Origin: an uncultured Pseudomonadota bacterium
GTDB lineage: Bacteria; Pseudomonadota; Gammaproteobacteria; Methylococcales; Methylomonadaceae
DNA: 64,000 bases
Assembly: GCA_903918375.1 (NCBI GenBank)
Contig: CAIXED010000065.1
Coordinates: forward strand, 1 to 64,000
Reading direction: 5' to 3'
Below the pieces are notes generated by a model. That model saw only the letters and a program-made list of their open reading frames with translations. It ran no database searches and was not told the DNA's origin. Shown one piece after another: positions 16,994 through 25,115 of this stretch. Made by a program: the position numbers and the translations under genes. The first letter of the stretch is position 1; each line of letters opens with the position of its first letter.

Positions 16994-17040
16994 ATATCCC
17001 ACATTTTTTAGACTGATTAAGTCATATAACGCAGTTTAAT
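16994..17040 (+). promoter_or_regulatory. Proximal upstream activator element (copy B2)
   Basis: ATATCCCACA (16994-17003), 15 bp, AAGTCATATAACGC (ending in ATAAC at 17030), AGTTTAAT. The core end is exactly 90 bp before the -24 block at 17120. Confidence 0.7.
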
Positions 17041-17119
17041 TTTTTCTATAGGTACGTGATGAAATTCAGATTTTTATAACTAATTGATATATAGATAAAA
17101 AATCTCTTAAAGATTTGTT

Positions 17120-17135
17120 TGGCACGTTTCGTGCA
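17120..17135 (+). promoter_or_regulatory. Sigma-54 promoter for PepSY/TonB receptor 3 operon
   Basis: TGGCACGTTTCGTGCA matches TGGCACG-N4-TTGCW at every position except the first T of the -12 block. It is the best of the three sigma-54-type promoters in the window. Confidence 0.82.
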
Positions 17136-17156
17136 TTGAATAAGGGTTGGTTTCTG

Positions 17157-17183
17157 TTAATGGTCTTTTGTAAGAGCCATTAA
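17157..17183 (+). promoter_or_regulatory. 5' leader hairpin (paralogue of 12994-13020)
   Basis: TTAATGG pairs with CCATTAA and TCTT with AAGA, with one bulged G. Position relative to promoter and start codon is the same as in the first copy. Confidence 0.5.
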
Positions 17184-17218
17184 TCATGATTTTTCCCCAT
17201 GACTTTTAGGAGATTTGT

Positions 17219-18469
17219 ATGTCGGTTATCGATCCTTTTTCTACTGAAACGGGCAGTTTAGGCTCAACTCGTTTGCAGGGCGCTAAAACTAAAAATGGCT
17301 TAAATAGTTTTTTATCCGCAGTGAAAAAAATCACTTTTCGCAAGGTGTTGTTAAAGCTTCATTTATATATCTCGCTTTGGCTAGGTGCTTTTTTAGTGTT
17401 AGCCGGTTTAACAGGTAGCTTGTTGGTTTATGACCACGCTTTAGATAAGTGGTTGAACTCGGAGTTGATGGTTATAGAGCCAGCCGCTGAACAAAGCCGA
17501 TCGTTTGCCGATTTAATCGCGGTGGCCAATCAAGCCTCACCAATTAAAACAGCTCCCGCCCATTTACAAATGCCTTCGTCACCTGATGAAGCTTTGATCG
17601 TTAGATACCAAGTGCCAGCTGAAGCAGGGCATAAAGGTCATAACCATCATTTTCATGAAGTAATGGTTAATCAATACACGGGCCAAGTCATCGGTGATCG
17701 TGATCGCTTTGATTCTTTAATGTCGACTATTTTGAAGCTGCACTTTAATTTGTTATCCGGTGATACCGGCAAATTAATCATGGGCATTACTGCTTTGTTA
17801 ACGGTAGTGTTAACCATTACCGGCATTTATTTGTGGTGGCCAAAACTCAGCAAAATTAAGCAAGCATTCGTGATTAAGCGTAATGCCAGTTTCACCCGTT
17901 TTAATTTCGACTTACATAAAACGGTTGGTATTTATACCGCTGTGGTGATGTTTGCAGTCAGTTTGTCCGGTGTGTATTTCAACTTGCCGCAAATTTTTAG
18001 ACCAGCGGTTAATTACTTTTCGCCTTTAGACGGTATGGCGCCACCGGTTAAGTCTGAAACCAATAATGGTGTCGCCATTACCCCAGAAATAGTGATCAAC
18101 GTCGCTCAACTAGCGATGCCTAATCTTCAAGTACAGCGAGTGTTTTTCCCTAGCAATTCAGAAGCTGCTTATCAAATCTCTGGACGCCAATCGGATGAAT
18201 TGCGTTCCAAAGGTTCAACCATGATCTGGATTGATCAGTACAGCGGCAAGGTTCTTAAAGTCCGCGATCCGCATCAATTTAATGCGGGTAATGCGTTCAT
18301 TAATCTACAACTGCCATTACACAACGGTGAAATCTTAGGCCAAACCGGTCGGATTTTGGTGTTAGTCGTTGGTTTTGCACCGTTGTTATTAATGATCACT
18401 GGTGTGATTCATTGGTTGAAAAAGCGTCATTCAAATCGTGTTCATAAAGCGCGGTTAAAAACTCAATAA
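17219..18469 (+). CDS. PepSY-associated TM inner-membrane protein (copy 2)
   Basis: 416 aa, aligned without gaps to the protein at 13056-14306 and differing mainly in the N-terminal 30 residues and the periplasmic domain. It has the same four membrane segments, the same WWPKLSKIKQAF after the second, and a His-rich GHKGHNHHFHE. In the family, such proteins act at the inner membrane in release or reduction of metal from a TonB-imported chelate. It starts at ATG after TTTTAGGAGA and lies 20 bases upstream of receptor 3. Two stretches are nearly identical in DNA to copy 1 while the rest has many synonymous changes. Confidence 0.88.
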   Translation: MSVIDPFSTETGSLGSTRLQGAKTKNGLNSFLSAVKKITFRKVLLKLHLYISLWLGAFLVLAGLTGSLLVYDHALDKWLNSELMVIEPAAEQSRSFADLIAVANQASPIKTAPAHLQMPSSPDEALIVRYQVPAEAGHKGHNHHFHEVMVNQYTGQVIGDRDRFDSLMSTILKLHFNLLSGDTGKLIMGITALLTVVLTITGIYLWWPKLSKIKQAFVIKRNASFTRFNFDLHKTVGIYTAVVMFAVSLSGVYFNLPQIFRPAVNYFSPLDGMAPPVKSETNNGVAITPEIVINVAQLAMPNLQVQRVFFPSNSEAAYQISGRQSDELRSKGSTMIWIDQYSGKVLKVRDPHQFNAGNAFINLQLPLHNGEILGQTGRILVLVVGFAPLLLMITGVIHWLKKRHSNRVHKARLKTQ

Positions 18470-18489
18470 TAAAAATAAGGATGTTTTAA

Positions 18490-20760
18490 ATGGTTGTTCA
18501 TAAACCGACATTAAAAAAATTAACGTTAGCGATTTCATTAACTTTGCCGTTTGGTGTTTATGCTGATGAGCAAACGACCGAAAAGAAATCCGATGCTACG
18601 GAATTAAGCCCAATGGTTGTTTCCGCGACTTTATCCGAAGTCGAGCTAGAAAAAGCACCAGGTACTGTGCATTACGTCGATGATAAAAAAATTGAAATGC
18701 GAGATGTGCGTCGAGTTGGTGATGTTTTGCGTGAAATGCCTGGTGTTTATATGGCTATTGGTGCAACAAGTGCATTACCAGCTTCTGCCAATCGTGCGGT
18801 TAGACAGTCGATACGTGGTATTAGTGGCGGCTCTAGGACATTGGTAATGATGGATGACCAAAAAATGAACGATCCCATTTTTGGAACCTTGAATTGGGGA
18901 ACAATTTTTCCAGAAGATATTGATCATGTTGAGGTGGTGCCAGGTTCTGGATCAGCACTTTATGGCGGTAATGCGTTTGCTGGCACTATGCGGATATTCA
19001 CCAAAAAACCAACCAAAAGAGAAGTATTGTTAAAAGGTTCATACTTATTCGATGCCGCTGAGGGTACTAGTGATAGTGCTATTTATCGAGATGTTTTTGA
19101 TAATGGCTTGTCGATTAGTATGGGGCATCATCATGAATTGAATGATGGGATTAAGGATATTTTGGGTTATGCGACAGCGGCTCGTGGTGGTGTTGCGACT
19201 CCTGGTGTTACGGGAGCAATTCCCGATGTTACTGCCCGTGGTGCCCCGACAATGTTTGTCGGTGATCATGGCCGAGCGCCTTGGGAATCCCATGTTAGTC
19301 ATCTGAAGGCATTTTATGATTTTAATGACTACACTCGGGTTTCGGCCGGCTTGCATTATGCGTTTTCGGAAGTCGGCTATAACTCAAGCACTAGCAATAG
19401 TTTTTTACGCAATGCAAACGGTAGTCCTTTTACTAATGGTAACTTCAGTCAAAACGGCAGCTTATGGAATGTTGCACCGAGTACATTTCTTAATTCACCA
19501 TCGCATGAAGATGATTTACGTAGTTTTGTAAAATTGGAACATAACTTTACTAAAGACACTGTTTTAACACTGAACTTTAACCATACCTTACGAGATTACT
19601 GGTTTACTACTGTTGGGCCTGCATCAACGTTTACCGGCGGTCCAGGTACTTCAACCCAAGCGCCTAGTTCGATGATTAATGGTAAAGCTCAGCTGGTTTT
19701 CCCTTTAATGAAAGATCACATAATGACCGCTGGTTTTGAAATCGATCAAGGGGAAATGAATCGTAAGGATTTCAACGTATCAAACTGGGTTGATTGGACA
19801 TCGCGAAGTTTTTTAAATCTGAAAGCTGATGCGGTGACTTCGACAAAGTCGATTTTTGGTCAAGATGAAATGCATTTGACTGATAAGTTGACCGCCTATT
19901 TAGGAACCCGAATTGATTTTTGGGATGTTTCAGGAACCAGTAATGATTATGCAAATAATGTATTTAATCCAAAGCGTGAGCAAAGTACTGTCGAGGTTAA
20001 TCCAAAATTAGCACTTGTCTATGATGCGCCTTGGCAAGGTGCAATATTGCGAGCATCAGCTGGTAAGTCGTTCAGACCGCCAACATTGAGCGATCTTTAT
20101 GTTGATGGTCGTCGAGGAATGGTTTTGTCATATGCAAATCAATCCTTAACCCCTGAAAGTAATTTATCTTGGGAAGTTGGTATTGAACAAAAGTTTGTCG
20201 ATACGGGCTCCCATGTTAAAGCCACATTCTTTGAAAATAATTTGACTGACATGATTACCACCCAAGCTCTACCAGCTCAGGGTATTTACACAAGTGTTTC
20301 TAAGCGGATTAACACTGCTTCAGCGATCACGCGAGGGGTTGAGTTATCTTTTGATCAGAAAATTACTGATTGGTTGAGTTATTACAATAATTACACTTGG
20401 ACGCCTACCGCAAAAACCATAGAAAATAAATATATTCCAATTCAAAATGGTAAACGATTGACTAATGCGCCAGAGCATTTATTTACAGCTGGTTTAGAGG
20501 CTAATTGGGAAAAATGGTCAGGTACTTTCATTGGACGCTATGTTTCAGAATCGTTTGATACTGCAGAAAATCTTGATTATGTTCATGATGTTTATGGGGG
20601 CTTTCAATCTTTTTGGTTGTTTGATACTAAGTTGAGATATAGCCCAATTAAAAGCACCAGTGTCAGTTTTGCAGTCAATAACTTGTTGAATCAAGAGTAT
20701 TTCCAGTTTGCGCCTAATCCAGGTAGAAACTTTATTGCTGAAGTTAGCTTCAAATTCTAA
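18490..20760 (+). CDS. TonB-dependent outer-membrane receptor 3
   Basis: 756 aa, intact. The signal peptide (KPTLKKLTLAISLTLPFGVYA) is clearly homologous to that of receptor 2, yet the mature protein is of another subfamily. It has a TonB box SPMVVSAT, a plug with RQSIRGISGGSRTLVMMDDQ and VEVVPGSGSALYGGNAFAG, and a barrel ending in VSFKF. The ligand is unknown. It is paired with PepSY copy 2 and driven by the sigma-54-type promoter at 17120. The duplicated upstream gene and signal peptide joined to a different receptor body suggest that receptor modules have been exchanged. Confidence 0.92.
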   Translation: MVVHKPTLKKLTLAISLTLPFGVYADEQTTEKKSDATELSPMVVSATLSEVELEKAPGTVHYVDDKKIEMRDVRRVGDVLREMPGVYMAIGATSALPASANRAVRQSIRGISGGSRTLVMMDDQKMNDPIFGTLNWGTIFPEDIDHVEVVPGSGSALYGGNAFAGTMRIFTKKPTKREVLLKGSYLFDAAEGTSDSAIYRDVFDNGLSISMGHHHELNDGIKDILGYATAARGGVATPGVTGAIPDVTARGAPTMFVGDHGRAPWESHVSHLKAFYDFNDYTRVSAGLHYAFSEVGYNSSTSNSFLRNANGSPFTNGNFSQNGSLWNVAPSTFLNSPSHEDDLRSFVKLEHNFTKDTVLTLNFNHTLRDYWFTTVGPASTFTGGPGTSTQAPSSMINGKAQLVFPLMKDHIMTAGFEIDQGEMNRKDFNVSNWVDWTSRSFLNLKADAVTSTKSIFGQDEMHLTDKLTAYLGTRIDFWDVSGTSNDYANNVFNPKREQSTVEVNPKLALVYDAPWQGAILRASAGKSFRPPTLSDLYVDGRRGMVLSYANQSLTPESNLSWEVGIEQKFVDTGSHVKATFFENNLTDMITTQALPAQGIYTSVSKRINTASAITRGVELSFDQKITDWLSYYNNYTWTPTAKTIENKYIPIQNGKRLTNAPEHLFTAGLEANWEKWSGTFIGRYVSESFDTAENLDYVHDVYGGFQSFWLFDTKLRYSPIKSTSVSFAVNNLLNQEYFQFAPNPGRNFIAEVSFKF

Positions 20761-20834
20761 GTTTTTTAGTAACCGGTAGTTGATTACTATCAAACGTATT
20801 TAATTACCGGATTTACTAAATTCAGTAAAATTTG

Positions 20835-21116
20835 ATGAAAATAGTTGAATATGGTTTAGATGTGAAAATTTTTTATAAATTAAGTATGGTTTTTTTAATG
20901 CTAAGCAATGATGTTAATGCATTATCTTTGAATACTGAAACTATATTAACAAGCAGTTTTCTAGGTATTCCTGTTGTTTTGATCATTGCGAATATCTTTC
21001 TTATGTTATTGTTTATTGCTGTTTCAAAAGGTTTTCAATACTTAAGTTCAAAAAAGTCAAAATCTGTAAAAGGAGGTTTTATTAAATCGGTGTTTATGCA
21101 TCGCAATGTTAAATAG
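20835..21116 (+). CDS. Small membrane protein of unknown function
   Basis: About 93 aa from the ATG at 20835; an internal ATG at 20886 would give 76. There is an N-terminal hydrophobic stretch (FYKLSMVFLMLSNDVNA), which may be a signal peptide with cleavage near NALS, then a strong membrane helix (IPVVLIIANIFLMLLFIAVSKGF) and a lysine-rich cytosolic tail. No clear ribosome site for either start. It lies 74 bp after receptor 3 and might belong to that transcript. I do not recognise it. Confidence 0.5.
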   Translation: MKIVEYGLDVKIFYKLSMVFLMLSNDVNALSLNTETILTSSFLGIPVVLIIANIFLMLLFIAVSKGFQYLSSKKSKSVKGGFIKSVFMHRNVK

Positions 21117-21173
21117 AGCATGTTTTTAAAATTTTCATATAAATTTAAGGTTTTTAATTTAAAAGGATTTGCA

Positions 21174-21446
21174 ATGAATAAAACTCAAATAATCGATGCT
21201 GTTTCATCTTATGCTAACTTGAATGGCGCACAATCCAGCCGGACAGTAAACGCTATTATCAAAGCAATTCAAGATAAATTAGCCGAAGGTGAGTCTGTTA
21301 ATTTGATTGGTTTCGGTAGTTTTGAGGTTAAGCCTCGTGCCGAAAGGGTTGGACGTAATCCCAAAACCGGCGAGCCAATAACTTTACCAGCAGGTAAAAA
21401 AGTATCTTTTAAAGCAAGCAAGTTTTTTCGGGATCAATTGGGTTAA
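21174..21446 (+). CDS. HU-family DNA-binding protein
   Basis: 90 aa, from ATG 21174 with AAAAGGA ribosome site. It contains MNKTQIIDAVS, the beta-arm region GFGSFEVKPRAERVGRNPKTGEP with the conserved Arg-Asn-Pro intercalating tip, and KVSFKASKFFRDQLG. It binds and bends DNA without strong sequence preference as a dimer. The position beside the TonB clusters is not one of the usual hup loci, so it may be an extra HU copy. An upstream extension of the frame to 21120 has no ribosome site. Confidence 0.93.
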   Translation: MNKTQIIDAVSSYANLNGAQSSRTVNAIIKAIQDKLAEGESVNLIGFGSFEVKPRAERVGRNPKTGEPITLPAGKKVSFKASKFFRDQLG

Positions 21447-21514
21447 ACTTTATGGTGTTGTATTTTCCCTCTATGCAACAACTTTTTTCAATTTAGAGGT
21501 TATTTAGGTGATTT

Positions 21515-22036
21515 ATGGATAAATTAACAGCGCTATCAATCAGTATTAGTGGCTTATCTGGTGTTGCTACTTTCTTAGCAGTAGGGCCAGCAAGTGGAAT
21601 ATTTTTTATTTGGGCGGCAACTATCGCTTGGGCGGCTTATTTCTTTTTGGGAGCGACAAAAGAAGCTTTGAAAAGTACGATTATCTGTGGGATTTTCGGG
21701 GTGTTTATGGCTTGGGTAACTGCGGTTATATTAACTGAAACATCGACTGAAGCGGCACCGGGTTTTTCTGTGATGGCAGCAATTACAGTTTCAGTTGCGG
21801 TTTTAGTTTTATGTTTGGCAGCTAAAATTCCTCAATTAGCGACAATTCCAGCGAGTGTTTTGGGTTATTCTTCTACTTTTGCCTATTTACTGCAGACGCC
21901 TGATAAATTGACTCAAGATGTATTATTAGGTGTTTCTTTGGATAATCCTTTATTGGTTATTTCAATTTCGATTGTAGTCGGTACATTCTTTGGACAGTTT
22001 TCTGCTCAATTGGCCGCGAAACTGGAAAAACCTTAA
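21515..22036 (+). CDS. DUF1097 family membrane protein
   Basis: 173 aa with five or six membrane helices: SGVATFLAVGPASGIFFIWAA, YFFLGATKEALKSTIICGIFGV, VMAAITVSVAVLVLCLAA, and LLVISISIVVGTFFGQFSA near the C-terminus. The overall pattern fits DUF1097, an uncharacterised inner-membrane family. It is transcribed alone, with a candidate Shine-Dalgarno-like GGTGAT before the ATG. Confidence 0.75.
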   Translation: MDKLTALSISISGLSGVATFLAVGPASGIFFIWAATIAWAAYFFLGATKEALKSTIICGIFGVFMAWVTAVILTETSTEAAPGFSVMAAITVSVAVLVLCLAAKIPQLATIPASVLGYSSTFAYLLQTPDKLTQDVLLGVSLDNPLLVISISIVVGTFFGQFSAQLAAKLEKP

Positions 22037-22096
22037 TTTATTAGCTGCGACAATTGGTCACATTTTAAATTAATACTGTTTTATGTATGATATTGT

Positions 22097-22119
22097 TAAT
22101 GCTTTAATCTAAAGCATTA
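22097..22119. other. Perfect 10-bp stem-loop between 21515 and 22174 genes
   Basis: TAATGCTTTA-ATC-TAAAGCATTA. There is no T-tract directly after it, so it is not itself a terminator. It may be an operator or RNA processing structure for the gene at 22174. Confidence 0.4.
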
Positions 22120-22136
22120 ATTTCCTCTCTCCTTTT

Positions 22137-22158
22137 CGGGCTTAGGCCCGATTTTTTT
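22137..22158 (+). terminator. Rho-independent terminator
   Basis: CGGGC-TTAG-GCCCG followed by A and seven T. It ends only 16 bases before the ATG at 22174, so it would terminate transcripts entering that gene unless a promoter lies within those bases. This could be attenuation. Confidence 0.7.
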
Positions 22159-22173
22159 GATGAATAAGTATTT

Positions 22174-22512
22174 ATGAGATTAAGTTTTCTATTTTTATTT
22201 TGTTTTATAGCCAATTCTGCGGTTGCTGGAACTATTGCTAATGGTACTTGGGTACCAACAAATTGTGGCGAACAACCAAGCCCACCTATTATTGCTGATC
22301 AAGATGTTAAATCATTTAATAAAAGCATGGATGCTATTGGTGATTGGCAAAATAAAACGAAAAACTTTTTTGAATGTTTAGTTAAAGAGGCCAATGCTGA
22401 TAATGCGATTATTGCTGAGTCGGCTAATCGCGCACAGGCAAATAATCAAAAAGTGGTTGAGACTTTAAATGCAACAATTGATGAAACTGAGAAAAAATTA
22501 ACTAAGAAATAA
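22174..22512 (+). CDS. Exported small protein of unknown function
   Basis: 112 aa. Signal peptide MRLSFLFLFCFIANSAVAG (cleavage after AVA at about residue 18). The mature part has two Cys (NCGEQPSPP and FFECLV), which could pair, and a helical, Asn/Ala/Lys-rich second half (ANADNAIIAESANRAQANN) predicted as coiled coil. No family recognised. No clear ribosome site, and a terminator-like hairpin lies directly upstream. Confidence 0.55.
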   Translation: MRLSFLFLFCFIANSAVAGTIANGTWVPTNCGEQPSPPIIADQDVKSFNKSMDAIGDWQNKTKNFFECLVKEANADNAIIAESANRAQANNQKVVETLNATIDETEKKLTKK

Positions 22513-22520
22513 GATTTTAG

Positions 22521-22610
22521 GGAATGGGTATGCCTCCGATATACCTTACACGGATGTGATTTAGTTAGTTAGGAATGGTTTTCTCCCCCGAGAACCGACA
22601 GGGATGTAAT
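22521..22610. repeat. Two tandem copies of a short intergenic hairpin repeat
   Basis: Units start at 22521 and 22572 (51-bp period). Each is GGAATGG, a small hairpin (GGTAT/ATACC in the first, GGTTtTCT/AGAACC in the second), then ACACGGATGT or ACAGGGATGT. The stems differ in sequence but both pair, and the flanks are conserved. This resembles dispersed REP-like elements of gammaproteobacteria. Confidence 0.6.
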
Positions 22611-22617
22611 CTTTATA

Positions 22618-22640
22618 GTTGGCGAGGCAATCTCGCCAAC
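22618..22640. terminator. Hairpin terminator, probably for radA
   Basis: GTTGGCGAG-GCAAT-CTCGCCAAC, a perfect 9-bp stem 9 bases after the radA stop (minus strand). Flanking T-runs are weak on both strands, so strength is uncertain. Confidence 0.55.
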
Positions 22641-22649
22641 TTTCTAGTT

Positions 22650-24020
22650 TTATTCTAAGTCAGCTAATGCAGTTAATGCTTCTTGAATATTACTGACGGC
22701 ATGAATTTGTAGGTTTTTAATCGCTTCTTTAGGTTTATTGCTTTTCGGAATAATCGCCCGTTTAAAGCCGTGTTTGGCAGCTTCATTTAACCGTGCATGA
22801 CCATTAGCGACAGGGCGTATCTCGCCATTCAAACCGACCTCACCAAAAAATACCGTGTCATAAGGAATAATTCGATCACGCAAACTCGACACTACGCCAA
22901 CCATAATCGCTAAATCGCTACTGGTTTCGGTGACTTTGATACCGCCAACCACATTGGCATAAATTTCATCACTGGCGGTAAAAATCCCGCCATGACGCGA
23001 CAACACAGCTAATAACATGGCTAAGCGGTTTTGATCTAAACCCACCGCTAATCGACGCGGATTACCGTATTGGCTTTCGGTAACCAAGGCTTGAATTTCC
23101 ACCAGTAAGGGGCGAGTGCCTTCCCATAATACGGTAACGACGCTACCGGGGGAGGGCTTTTCAGAACGTGATAAAAACATCGCCGATGGATTTTTGACTT
23201 CTTTTAAGCCATTGCTTTCCATGGCAAAAAAGCCTAATTCACCCACGCTGCCAAAGCGGTTTTTATCGGCGCGTAACACTCTAAAACGCGAGTCATCCGT
23301 GGAGGACAAAACCACTTGAGCATCAACAATATGACTCAAAGTCATCGGCCCAGCCAATGATTGATCTTTGGTGACGTGACCGACCATAAAAATTGAAATG
23401 CCGGTGCGTTTGGCGTATTGGGTTAGATAGCTGGCGGTTTCGCGAACTTGCGAAACCGAACCGGGTGCAGAGTCAGAATCGGCGGTGTACATCACTTGAA
23501 TCGAGTCAATAATCACCACTTGTGGTTGTTCTTCGTCCAAGATTTGGCAAATTTGCTGTACTGAGGTTTCAGCCAGCATTTTGATTCCTGCGGTCGGCAA
23601 GCCTAAACGATGGGCGCGTTCGGCAATTTGTTGTAACGATTCTTCACCAGATACATATAAAACCGGACGTTGTTGTGCAATGTGGGCAATGGCTTGTAGC
23701 AAAATAGTACTTTTGCCGGCGCCCGGTGCACCGCCGATTAACACCACACTACCTTTGACGATGCCGCCGCCTAAAACGCGGTCAAACTCGCTTAAACCGG
23801 AGGATAGTCGTTCGGCTTGCGCCAAATTCACATCAGACAATAATTGCACTTGGCTACGCGAGCCAGCATAACCGCTGTTATCACGGCTGGGTTTGCTGCT
23901 GCCAAGTTTGAGTTCTTTGATGGTGTTCCATTCCCCGCATTGATTACATTGCCCAGCCCAACCTGGGTAATCGGTGCCACATTCGGTACAGACGTAAGCA
24001 GTTTTGGATTTTTTAGCCAT
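22650..24020 (-). CDS. radA: DNA repair protein RadA (Sms)
   Basis: 456 aa. An N-terminal C4 zinc finger (Cys11, 14, 25, 28 in CTECGTDYPGWAGQCNQC) is followed by the RecA-like ATPase with Walker A GGAPGAGKST (about 96-105). The RadA-specific KNRFG motif (DKNRFGSVGELG) and a C-terminal Lon-protease-like domain (about 290-456) complete it. RadA is a branch-migration helicase acting in homologous recombination. It is followed on the minus strand by a terminator and lies 6 bases downstream of alr. Confidence 0.97.
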   Translation of the reverse strand: MAKKSKTAYVCTECGTDYPGWAGQCNQCGEWNTIKELKLGSSKPSRDNSGYAGSRSQVQLLSDVNLAQAERLSSGLSEFDRVLGGGIVKGSVVLIGGAPGAGKSTILLQAIAHIAQQRPVLYVSGEESLQQIAERAHRLGLPTAGIKMLAETSVQQICQILDEEQPQVVIIDSIQVMYTADSDSAPGSVSQVRETASYLTQYAKRTGISIFMVGHVTKDQSLAGPMTLSHIVDAQVVLSSTDDSRFRVLRADKNRFGSVGELGFFAMESNGLKEVKNPSAMFLSRSEKPSPGSVVTVLWEGTRPLLVEIQALVTESQYGNPRRLAVGLDQNRLAMLLAVLSRHGGIFTASDEIYANVVGGIKVTETSSDLAIMVGVVSSLRDRIIPYDTVFFGEVGLNGEIRPVANGHARLNEAAKHGFKRAIIPKSNKPKEAIKNLQIHAVSNIQEALTALADLE

Positions 24021-24026
24021 CGTTAT

Positions 24027-25115
24027 TTAGGTGTAGGGATGTTCAACAATTTGTACCCGCTGGGTGATGCCGCACAGCAGGGTGTAGGGGATGGTGTCAG
24101 CAAAGTGCGCGACTTCTTCAATCGCTAAACCGCCACCCCACAATGTCACAGGGTCGCCAATTTTGGCGTTGGCTTGGCTAGTTAAATCGACGGTAATCAT
24201 ATCCATTGAAACGCGGCCGATTAAAGGCACCCGTTGACCATTGACTAACACTGGTGCACCGCTTCTAGTGTGGCGGTGATAACCATCGCCATAGCCAATC
24301 GATACCACCCCTAGCCGGGTGTCACTTGCTGCTTGCCATGTGCCGCTATAGCCAACGGTTTCGCCAGCTGCGACATTTTTGACCGCGATTAAGCGTGAAT
24401 GTAAGTTCATCACCGGCTTCAAACCAAAATCGGCACCGGTTTTGCCAGCAAAGGGGGAGCAGCCGTAGAGCATCAAGCCCGGACGCACCCAGTCGCTATT
24501 GACATTAGGCCAGCCGATAATCCCCGCTGAATTGGCGATGCTGCGTTGCCCAGGGTAATCGGCGGTGGCTTGATTAAATAATTCAACCTGTTGCCGAGTT
24601 TTGTCATCCAATAAATCATCGGCATTGGCAAAGTGGCTGATTAAGTTAATCGGTTGCTGAATCAAAGCGCTGTGACTTAATTGCTGGTAAGCGGCATTAA
24701 AATCAGCGCCTTTAAACCCCAAGCGGTTCATGCCAGTGTCCATTTTTAACCAGACACGGAGTTGGCGTTTATCGTTGGTGTGTTGCTGCAAAATTGCAAT
24801 TTGTTGCGGATTGTGAATCACGCTATCGAGCTGATTTTGCAAAATCAATTCCAGCTCATCATGGCAAACAAAACCTTGCAGTACCGTAATCGGTTGTTGA
24901 AATCCGGCTTGTCTTAATCGAACCCCTTCATCAACCCGCGCTACAGCGAAACCGTCCGCATCAGTCAGCGCTTCGGCGATGCGGCTAATGCCGTGACCGT
25001 AAGCATTGGCTTTAATCACCGCCATGATTTTGTTATCCGGCGCGTAGCGTTTGACTTGCTGTAAGTTATGTCTGGCAGCTTGTAAATCCAGATGCACATA
25101 AGCGGCTGGCGTCAT
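24027..25115 (-). CDS. alr: Alanine racemase
   Basis: 362 aa. The PLP lysine is Lys35 in VIKANAYGHG and the second catalytic residue is Tyr in GYSGTW (about 265). GRVSMDMITVDLT is the family signature. It makes D-alanine for peptidoglycan. The start overlaps the stop of dnaB by 4 bases (ATGA-type), so it is translationally coupled to the helicase gene, an order (dnaB-alr-radA) often seen in gammaproteobacteria. Confidence 0.97.
   Translation of the reverse strand: MTPAAYVHLDLQAARHNLQQVKRYAPDNKIMAVIKANAYGHGISRIAEALTDADGFAVARVDEGVRLRQAGFQQPITVLQGFVCHDELELILQNQLDSVIHNPQQIAILQQHTNDKRQLRVWLKMDTGMNRLGFKGADFNAAYQQLSHSALIQQPINLISHFANADDLLDDKTRQQVELFNQATADYPGQRSIANSAGIIGWPNVNSDWVRPGLMLYGCSPFAGKTGADFGLKPVMNLHSRLIAVKNVAAGETVGYSGTWQAASDTRLGVVSIGYGDGYHRHTRSGAPVLVNGQRVPLIGRVSMDMITVDLTSQANAKIGDPVTLWGGGLAIEEVAHFADTIPYTLLCGITQRVQIVEHPYT

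Noticed and set aside
22521..22610. CRISPR array
   Set aside because: Only two units, each with internal hairpin and no spacer-repeat alternation or cas genes.
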